Below, one piece after another: positions 26,409 through 33,129 of a stretch of DNA of 64,000 nt. The translations under genes and the position numbers were made by a program. The stretch lies in the NCBI RefSeq assembly GCF_001269385.1, contig NZ_CXOO01000004.1, positions 1-64,000 of the forward strand. The letters run 5' to 3'. Position 1 is the first letter of the stretch. Each line of letters opens with the position of its first letter. Origin of the DNA: Limnohabitans sp. DM1 (GTDB taxonomy: Bacteria > Pseudomonadota > Gammaproteobacteria > Burkholderiales > Burkholderiaceae_C). Below the pieces are notes generated by a model that was not told where the DNA came from, searched no databases, and worked only from the letters and a program-made list of their open reading frames with translations.

Positions 26409-29137
26409 GAGCCTGATCCTGAAAACCCGGCACTGGCGTTTGCGCCGAGTTGCTGAGTGCAGCTGGGCAAGGGCGGCATGATGACTGCTTGCGTCTTAGG
26501 GCCACTCATGCTGTGCGAGGCCGCATGGGCCACCCAGCTGCCGCTGGTGCCGCTTTCAATACCGCTGGCGCTCCAGCGGGTGTAGCTGCCGCCGCCATTG
26601 ATCAGCACTTCGTTCTGCGCACTCAAGTCGATGCGGTTGGCGGTGTGGGTGATGTCGAGCTTGGCCAGCATGTGGATGTTTTTTTGCAGCGCCTGCACTT
26701 CAATATCGGCCTGCGCCGAGATGAGCTTCATGCCAGCCTTGTAGGCAAACAGCCGGATCGCTTCTTTGGCGCTGATCAACAAGCTCTTGCCACTGCTGAT
26801 GCTGGTGTGCCCTCCGCTGGTGATGGCGTGGTGCTGGCCGCTGTGCTGGTGGGTGCTTTGCGGTGTGGTGCTCTCGATGCCCGCAGGGCTGGCCAGGGTC
26901 AGGTGCGGTTCTTGCAGTTCGGGGAATTTCGCTTGGCTTTCACCTGTGTTGGTGCTTGTGCCTGTGCTTTTTTCGTCCCCAGCAATGGCCTTGTTTTGAT
27001 CTGCAATGGCTTGGGCTACGTCGCCTTGGTCGCTGGCTTCCTGCGCTTGGTGTTGCAGCGCCAAGTCGCCCAGACTGTCGTGCTGGCTTTGCCCTTGGGC
27101 CAGCCGCGCTGCGGTCTCGCTCAGGTCGGTGATATGGCCGCTGGCGTTGGGCCGGCTTTCGGTGCTGATGAGCAGGCCGTCTTTGGCCCTGACTGCGCCG
27201 TGTCCGTCGGTTCTGAGTTCGAAGCCTTCGCCTCGGTGGTCTTTCCTTCCTTGGTTGTCTTCGATGCGCGTGATGTGCCCCAGGCTCAGCTGGCTGTGCT
27301 GGTGGTCGCTCTTGATTTGCGCCTGGATCTTTTGCTCTGTGTCGTCCAGCACCAAGTGGTTGCTTCGGCCCGCTGCGCTGTTGCCTCCGCCGGGTTTGAG
27401 CTCTCGGCTTCTGAAGCCGCTTAAGGCTTGCTGCGCAGGCAGTGCCCAAGGCGGCGTGTTCATCTGGTTGTACACCCGCCCGGTGCAGATGGGCTGGTCC
27501 GGGTCTCCGCCCAGAAAGTCCACGATCACTTCTTGCCCAATGCGCGGCACGTGCATGGCGCCCAGCTGGTTGCCCGCCCAGGCGGCAGACACGCGCACCC
27601 AGCAGCTGCTGTTGTGGTTCTTGGTGCCGTAGCGGTCCCAGGGGAACTGCACTTTGATGCGCCCTAAAGGATCGGTGTAGATGTCGCTTTGTGCGGTGTC
27701 GGCGTCTGGCCCGCAGACGAGAGCCGTCTCGGGGCCGTGGGTGTGGGGTTTGGGCTGAAGGCCTTCGGGGCGCAGCAGCTCGGTGGTGGGCTGCACTTCA
27801 AAGCGCACGTCGATGCGCCATTGGCCGGAGAGGCGTTGGGCGTCGGAGAGGGCTTGCGGGATCAGTGCTTGGCCGATGTTGTTCTTGCTGCTGTTGTGAT
27901 CCCGCGCCGTGTCTTCGCTGACGTTTTCGATGACGGTTTGGGTGGACAGGGTCAGGTATTCGATGTTGGCCGCGTCTTGCGGGTGTTTGTGCAGGGCAAA
28001 GGTGTGGCCCGTGGCGATGCCGCGCACATGGCCTGCGCCGCTGGCGCGTTGGCCGGCTTGGCGCAGCGCTTGCATGCGCAGGCGTGCCAGGTGTTGGCCT
28101 TGGGGCTCGGTTTGGTTGGCTTGGGCGGTGTCGGAGCCTTTGCTGGCCCCTTTGTTCTCTTGGGCGTAGTCGCTGCCGGGCAAGCTGCCGCTGGCGGTGC
28201 TGCCGATGCCGCTGTCCGGGCCTGTGCGCACTTTGCCCCCGCGCCACAGGTACACCTCTTGGTTGGCCTGGCCGGTGGGTCGGGGCTGGGCTTGGCTTGC
28301 GCTAAGGGCCACTTTGGGGCGGGTGTAGTCGTATTCGCGGCTGGCGTATTGGCCTGCTGTGAGCCGCTCGGTGGGGGTGAAGGCGTGGATGTATTCCTCG
28401 TCCACCTTGTGGCCCGGTGGGTAGTAGGCAATGCGGTGGTAAGCGCTGTCACTCTGGCCCTTTTGCAGGGGACTGAAGGCGCCGTTGTGGTCAGACAGGA
28501 TGAGGCGGTGCACGCCGCCCGAGTGCTCAAAGTGGTAGTTGATGCCCCACTCTTGCATGAGGCGAGTGATGAATTCAAAGTCGGTTTCGTTGTACTGCAC
28601 GCAGTAGTCGCGGGCCGGATACGTTTCGATCAGCCGCACTTCTGTGGCAAAGGCGTAGTCAGCCAAGACGGCGCGGATGACTTCGACCGGGGTTTGGTCC
28701 TGGAAGACTTTGCAATCACTGGTCAGCGTGGCCAAGTGCAGCCAGGGGCGCAGGGTGAGCGCGTACAGGGCGTGGCGGCTGTCGGTGCCCAGGTGTCGGG
28801 CAGCGGTGATGAGACCAGACAGTTCACGCACGCCTGCGCCTTGGTTGCTGGCGCCCAAGTTGCCCGCCAGGCCCGCTACAAAGCTGCCGTGGCCGTCCAG
28901 CGCGATGGCGCAAGTGAGCTCGCGCCCGACCATGTCGTGCAGGGGAAAGTTGCTGGCGTCGTTGGCGGCAAACTGCAAGGCGTCGGGGCTTTGCAGGATG
29001 AGGGTGTATTCAAAGAGGGTGTTGACGGCCTCATGGCCCGAGAGCTTCAGGGGCACCAAGGCGGCAGCGCCTGCCACCTGCGGGATGGCGGGGCTGGTGA
29101 CGGTGAGGACTCGGGGGGCTGAGAAAAGAGATTTCAT
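26405..29137 (-). CDS. vgrG: T6SS spike protein VgrG (copy 2)
   Basis: The product is 910 residues from MKSLFSAPRVLTV. The ATG overlaps the stop of the upstream gene (ATGA), so the longer frame beginning 21 bases earlier is rejected. It has the same gp27-like, gp5-like and DUF2345 parts as the other copies, nearly identical up to about the GGGSYTRWSASGIE segment. Its tail is short, ending QLGANASAGFSGSGS, and lacks the transthyretin-like extension of VgrG1 and VgrG3. That fits loading of its VasX-like cargo through the separate DUF4123 adaptor instead. An added Ser/Thr/Gly-rich insert lies near EKSTGTSTNTGESQAK. Confidence 0.93.
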   Translation of the reverse strand: MKSLFSAPRVLTVTSPAIPQVAGAAALVPLKLSGHEAVNTLFEYTLILQSPDALQFAANDASNFPLHDMVGRELTCAIALDGHGSFVAGLAGNLGASNQGAGVRELSGLITAARHLGTDSRHALYALTLRPWLHLATLTSDCKVFQDQTPVEVIRAVLADYAFATEVRLIETYPARDYCVQYNETDFEFITRLMQEWGINYHFEHSGGVHRLILSDHNGAFSPLQKGQSDSAYHRIAYYPPGHKVDEEYIHAFTPTERLTAGQYASREYDYTRPKVALSASQAQPRPTGQANQEVYLWRGGKVRTGPDSGIGSTASGSLPGSDYAQENKGASKGSDTAQANQTEPQGQHLARLRMQALRQAGQRASGAGHVRGIATGHTFALHKHPQDAANIEYLTLSTQTVIENVSEDTARDHNSSKNNIGQALIPQALSDAQRLSGQWRIDVRFEVQPTTELLRPEGLQPKPHTHGPETALVCGPDADTAQSDIYTDPLGRIKVQFPWDRYGTKNHNSSCWVRVSAAWAGNQLGAMHVPRIGQEVIVDFLGGDPDQPICTGRVYNQMNTPPWALPAQQALSGFRSRELKPGGGNSAAGRSNHLVLDDTEQKIQAQIKSDHQHSQLSLGHITRIEDNQGRKDHRGEGFELRTDGHGAVRAKDGLLISTESRPNASGHITDLSETAARLAQGQSQHDSLGDLALQHQAQEASDQGDVAQAIADQNKAIAGDEKSTGTSTNTGESQAKFPELQEPHLTLASPAGIESTTPQSTHQHSGQHHAITSGGHTSISSGKSLLISAKEAIRLFAYKAGMKLISAQADIEVQALQKNIHMLAKLDITHTANRIDLSAQNEVLINGGGSYTRWSASGIESGTSGSWVAHAASHSMSGPKTQAVIMPPLPSCTQQLGANASAGFSGSGS

Positions 29138-30225
29138 GTTGCTTTGTGCCAAGTCCACACAATGGCGGCGTTGATGGCCTGTGCATCAGGTAACAAGCTT
29201 TGACCGAAACCGGGCATGAGCTCGCCAGCTTTCAGTTGGCGCCAGCGGCTAGGAGTACCGGCCAGATGCGGCGCGCTGGGGTGACCCGCCGGCAGACTGG
29301 CTTCCCAAAGACCGGTTTTCGGGCAGGGTTCGCCGACTCGGGCAGTGATGACAGGCCCTTCCACGGCCAGGATGCGCGGGTCGCGGTAGGCGGTGTCAAT
29401 CTCCAGGTCTTGGGCACGGGCTTTCGCTTCTTCTTTGGCGCGCTGCCCCACGGCGTATTGCATGAGTTCAGCCCAATGCTCTTTCCAGTTGTGGCGCTTT
29501 TCCTCAGGAAACCACAGGCGCACCTTGTGCAGCTCGGTCTCCAGGTCCAGCGACATCAGGTAGGCCCCCGGCTTGAGGGGGTCGGGGGTTTCATAGGAGC
29601 GGCTCACGGTCAGGCGCAGGTACACGCCATCGACCTCGAATTGCCAATGGTGATCGCTGTCCCGCATCCACTCTTCAAAGCTGGGGGTGTAGCGTGGGTC
29701 TCGGTCGTCTGTGCCAACCCACGAACTCCGGCCTTTGAGACGGGCTTCACTGGGTAAGTAGTAAGGCCGCCAGCCGATCTGCAACAGATGGCGGATGAAG
29801 GCCATGGTCTTGAGCCGGGCTTCGTCGTGGGGGATGGTTGAGGCGGGTGCCGACATGCCTACATAGACATCCAGTGATTCGATGCCAAAAGTTGGACGCT
29901 CAACGTCTTCGGTACCCGAGACACCCAGCACTCCATCAATATTGAATGTGTAGAGACCGTGAACAAACTCGACTTGTCCGGGCGCACGCGGAGACCAATC
30001 TTTCTTGTGGAAATTCATTCCCGCAGGCTGTTTGTTGACGCGCCGGTCGTGGCCCAAAGCGCGGGAAAAATCATCGGCCAGCATGCCGAGTTGTAACGAG
30101 ACAGAAGAGGACGCCATGGGTTGCTTTCGTTCAAAGGGCCTCAACCAGTAAAGCGCAGCAGTCGACAGGCATAGGACTGCGATTGCGCAAACGGTCCACG
30201 AGGTGAGCGAGGGGTTTGGTTTCAT
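29134..30225 (-). CDS. membrane-anchored candidate immunity protein (copy 2)
   Basis: The product is 363 residues. The start MKPNPSLTSW overlaps the stop of the truncated effector (ATGA). A single membrane segment (VCAIAVLCLSTAALYWL) puts the rest in the periplasm. From SSVSLQLGMLADDF on it is nearly identical to copy 3 (31034-32122) over its C-terminal two thirds; the main differences lie in the anchor and in the stretch around the segment GVLGVSGTEDVERPTFGIES. Shared motifs QPAG, GWRPYY and PSFEEWM tie it to copy 1 as well. Its partner effector has lost its N-terminal part, so this gene may persist as protection against related strains. No catalytic motif is visible. Confidence 0.6.
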   Translation of the reverse strand: MKPNPSLTSWTVCAIAVLCLSTAALYWLRPFERKQPMASSSVSLQLGMLADDFSRALGHDRRVNKQPAGMNFHKKDWSPRAPGQVEFVHGLYTFNIDGVLGVSGTEDVERPTFGIESLDVYVGMSAPASTIPHDEARLKTMAFIRHLLQIGWRPYYLPSEARLKGRSSWVGTDDRDPRYTPSFEEWMRDSDHHWQFEVDGVYLRLTVSRSYETPDPLKPGAYLMSLDLETELHKVRLWFPEEKRHNWKEHWAELMQYAVGQRAKEEAKARAQDLEIDTAYRDPRILAVEGPVITARVGEPCPKTGLWEASLPAGHPSAPHLAGTPSRWRQLKAGELMPGFGQSLLPDAQAINAAIVWTWHKAT

Positions 30226-31037
30226 GCATTGCTTACCCAGCTGGCAATGGTTTTCAACTCGGCTTCCATATAAGACTGCCGGGTTTGCATCAGCTTGTGG
30301 AAATCCTTGGCCGCTTCACCAATCCATTTCATCCGACTCTCATAGTTCTCCATCTTGGTTCCCTCAGGCGCCACAGACTTCAACTCTGGGTCGTGCGTTT
30401 CACACGCAGCGGCAAACACCAACTCCAGCGGCGGTGCGATGCGGTTGGCAATGGGCATGCGCTGCACCTTCACGAAGAACGCAAACACATCGTCTTCATA
30501 AATCAGCGGCTGCAGCACCGAGCCTTGCTCGTGCTTGGCGATTGACATGAGGTTCTCCAGTTGCTTCTTGGGTCTTTTCAGAATGTCGGTGACTGGCAGC
30601 TCTTCAATCTCCTGAACCGCCTTGAACCCAGCGTCGATGTGCTGGTTCTTCTTGAACTGCCCCATGACAGGCAAGGCCTCGGCAGCCCAGGGCATGGCCT
30701 TCATGCTGCGCTGCACGGTGGGCTCCATGGCCTCGTCCTGCGCGTTACGACTGGCCTTGCACATCCAGAACGAATCGGCGTCCATGCTGTAGGCCCAGTG
30801 CCAGGGCGCAATGTCGTAGAACAACCACAGGTTGCCCTTGGCCAGTGAAGTCATGACCTTGCCGTAGTCGGGCGTACCGTACTTCAAGGCGGGGTGCTCC
30901 ATGGCACACGCCACCGTCTTGCTGGCAAAGGCACCCAGCGCCATCCAGTAGTAGCGGCCTTTTTTGGTGAGGTCGCCGTGGTCTTCGGTTTCCAGGTACA
31001 GCCGCGCATAGGTGGCGGCGGAGAAGAGGGCTGTCAT
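30222..31037 (-). CDS. truncated DUF2515-like effector fused to a leftover vgrG start
   Basis: The product is 271 residues beginning MTALFSA, then ATYARLYLETEDHG. The first seven residues resemble the VgrG2 start (MKSLFSA), and the ATG overlaps the upstream stop exactly as a vgrG start would. From ATYARLY onward it is nearly identical to copy 3 (32119-33129), which has a further 70 or so residues before this point. The junction lies at about 31012-31020. This is the scar of a deletion that removed a vgrG body plus the 5' end of an effector gene, joining the rest in frame. It is probably not deliverable, but it is still an open frame with a ribosome context. Confidence 0.75.
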   Translation of the reverse strand: MTALFSAATYARLYLETEDHGDLTKKGRYYWMALGAFASKTVACAMEHPALKYGTPDYGKVMTSLAKGNLWLFYDIAPWHWAYSMDADSFWMCKASRNAQDEAMEPTVQRSMKAMPWAAEALPVMGQFKKNQHIDAGFKAVQEIEELPVTDILKRPKKQLENLMSIAKHEQGSVLQPLIYEDDVFAFFVKVQRMPIANRIAPPLELVFAAACETHDPELKSVAPEGTKMENYESRMKWIGEAAKDFHKLMQTRQSYMEAELKTIASWVSNA

Positions 31038-32122
31038 GGTGCTTTGTGCCAAGTCCACACAATGGCGGCGTTGATGGCCTGTGCATCAGGTAACAGGCTT
31101 TGGCCGAAGCCGGGCATGGGCTCGCCGGCTTGGAGCTGGCGCCAACGGCTGGGGGTGCCGGCCAGATGCGGCGCGCTGGGGTGAACCGCCGGCAGGCTGG
31201 CTTCCCAAAGACCGGATTTCGGGCAGGGTTCGCCGACTCGGGCAGTGATGACAGGCCCTTCCACGGCAAGGATGCGCGGGTCCTGATAGGCCGTGTCAAT
31301 CTCCAGGCCTTGGGCGCGGGCTTTCGCTTCTTCTTTGGCGCGCTGACCCACGGCGTATTGCATGAGTTCAGCCCAATGCTCTTTCCAGTTGTTGCGCTTT
31401 TCCTCAGGAAACCACAGGCGCACCTTGTGCAGCTCGGTCTCCAGGTCCAGCGACATCAGGTAGGCCCCGGGCTTGAGGGGGTCGGGGGTTTCATAGGAGC
31501 GGCTCACAGACAGGCGCAGGTACACGCCATCGACCTCGAATTTCCAGTGGTGATCGTTGTCCCGCATCCATTCGTCAAAGCTGGGGGTGTAGCGCGGATC
31601 GCGGTCATCGCTGTCGGCCCATGAGCTTTTGCCATTGAGTCGGGCCTCACTGCGGTGGTAATAAGGCCGCCAGCCGATTTGCAACAGCTGACGGATGAAG
31701 GCCATGGTCTTGAGCCGGGCTTCGTCGTGGGGGATGACGTCATCAGCGGTCACGCCGCGCCCGATAGAGAGCCTCTCAATGCCGAAGGCTGTACGTTCCA
31801 CATCCTCAGTACCCATGACCGACAGCACGGCATCCATGTCAAAACTGTAGCCGCCATGTAGCAAGCGCACGGTTCCCGGTAGCCGGGCGGGCCAGCGCCT
31901 TTTGTGGAAATTCAAACCGGCGGGTTGCCTGTCAATGCGCTGCTCCAGGCCCAGGGCGCGGTCAAAGTCATCGGCCAGCATGCCAAGCTGAAGGGAGACG
32001 GGTGAAGAGGTCATGGTTTTCTTTCGTTCAAATATGGTGGGCCAGATCTTCAATGCGATGAGCAACACCACAGCGGCTACCAGCACGGTGCTGACGGCCA
32101 ATATGAGGCGGCGACGGTTCAT
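31034..32122 (-). CDS. membrane-anchored candidate immunity protein (copy 3)
   Basis: The product is 362 residues. MNRRRLILAVSTVLVAAVVLL is a basic start plus a membrane helix, with the rest predicted periplasmic. The ATG overlaps the stop of the intact effector gene (ATGA). It is nearly identical to copy 2 in the C-terminal two thirds (DEARLKTMAFIRQLLQIGWR, then PKSGLWEASLPAVHPSAPH) and differs in the region around GRGVTADDVIPH. It follows the effector in the order vgrG-effector-partner seen at all sites, so immunity is the natural inference. The fold is unknown. Confidence 0.65.
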   Translation of the reverse strand: MNRRRLILAVSTVLVAAVVLLIALKIWPTIFERKKTMTSSPVSLQLGMLADDFDRALGLEQRIDRQPAGLNFHKRRWPARLPGTVRLLHGGYSFDMDAVLSVMGTEDVERTAFGIERLSIGRGVTADDVIPHDEARLKTMAFIRQLLQIGWRPYYHRSEARLNGKSSWADSDDRDPRYTPSFDEWMRDNDHHWKFEVDGVYLRLSVSRSYETPDPLKPGAYLMSLDLETELHKVRLWFPEEKRNNWKEHWAELMQYAVGQRAKEEAKARAQGLEIDTAYQDPRILAVEGPVITARVGEPCPKSGLWEASLPAVHPSAPHLAGTPSRWRQLQAGEPMPGFGQSLLPDAQAINAAIVWTWHKAP

Positions 32123-33129
32123 GTCTGGTTGACCCAGCCGGCGATGGTCTTGAGTTCGCTTTCCATGTAGGCTTGTCGGGTCTGCATCAGGCCGTGGAAC
32201 GTGAGGGCTGCCTCTCTAATCCAGTCCATTCGACTCTTGTAATCCTCCATCTTGGTTCCCTCCGGCGCGACCGACTTCAACTCAGGGTCGTGCGTTTCAC
32301 ACGCCGCAGCAAACACCAACTCCAGCGGCGGTGCGATGCGGTTGGCAATGGGCATGCGCTGCACCTTCACGAAGAACGCAAACACGTCGTCTTCGTAAAT
32401 CAGCGGCTGCAGCACAGAGCCCTGCTCATGCCGGGCGATGGCCAGAAGGTTTAGCAGTTGCTTGTTAGGTCGTTTTTCCACATCTGTAACCGGCAACGCC
32501 TCAATCTCCCTGACCGCCTTGAACCCAGCGTCGATGTGCTGGTTCTTCTTGAACTGCCCCATGACAGGCAAGGCCTCGGCAGCCCAGGGCATGGCCTTCA
32601 TGCTGCGCTGCACGGTGGGCTCCATGGCCGCGTCCTGCGCGTTACGACTGGCCTTGCACATCCAGAACGAATCGGCGTCCATGCTGTAGGCCCAGTGCCA
32701 GGGCGCAATGTCGTAGAACAACCACAGGTTGCCCTTGGCCAACGAGTTCATGACTTTGCCGTAGTCGGGCGTACCGTACTTCAAGGCGGGGTGCTCCATG
32801 GCGCACGCCACCGTCTTGCTGGCAAAGGCACCCAGCGCCATCCAGTAGTAGCGGCCTTTTTTGGTGAGGTCGCCGTGGTCTTCGGTTTCCAGGTACAGCC
32901 GCGCATAGGTGGCGGCAATGCGCCGGGCGCGCACGTTGTAGTTCGCCAGGAACTTGACCTCAAAGCGCCAGGAACCGATGTCAACACCGGGGGTGTGTGC
33001 CTTCAGCAACTGAGACAAGCGTTTGTGCGCGAAATCCTGCGCGACGGACCACATGTCAGAGCAGGTCATCTGAATGGCCACGCAGCTGCCGGCCTGTGTG
33101 TTGGTGGTGCCTGAGCCTTCAAGCGCCAT
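32119..33129 (-). CDS. DUF2515-like putative T6SS cargo effector (copy 3, intact)
   Basis: The product is 336 residues from MALEGSGTTNTQ. This ATG has a GGAG ribosome site 6 bases before it and overlaps the vgrG3 end by 11 bases. Core blocks shared with copy 1 are RIAATYARLYLE, KGRYYWMALGAFASKTVA, AKGNLWLFYDIAPWHWAY and the C-terminal YKSRMDWIREAALTFHGLM, followed by YMESELKTIAGW. Conserved Tyr, Trp, Lys and His residues in the middle could form a site, but no known catalytic motif is evident. There is no signal peptide and no membrane helix. Its likely delivery route is VgrG3, which has a cargo-type tail. The target should lie where its partner protein can protect, that is the periplasm or envelope. 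Confidence 0.65.
   Translation of the reverse strand: MALEGSGTTNTQAGSCVAIQMTCSDMWSVAQDFAHKRLSQLLKAHTPGVDIGSWRFEVKFLANYNVRARRIAATYARLYLETEDHGDLTKKGRYYWMALGAFASKTVACAMEHPALKYGTPDYGKVMNSLAKGNLWLFYDIAPWHWAYSMDADSFWMCKASRNAQDAAMEPTVQRSMKAMPWAAEALPVMGQFKKNQHIDAGFKAVREIEALPVTDVEKRPNKQLLNLLAIARHEQGSVLQPLIYEDDVFAFFVKVQRMPIANRIAPPLELVFAAACETHDPELKSVAPEGTKMEDYKSRMDWIREAALTFHGLMQTRQAYMESELKTIAGWVNQT

Larger units (their letters stand above)
29141..32925. repeat. tandem 1.9-kb duplication of effector core plus immunity gene
   Basis: Bases from about 29141 to 31020 (immunity 2 and truncated effector) recur from about 31041 to 32920 (immunity 3 and intact effector), with an offset of about 1897-1900 bases. 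The match covers the effector core and most of the partner gene. The N-terminal anchors of the partner proteins differ. Confidence 0.85.
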
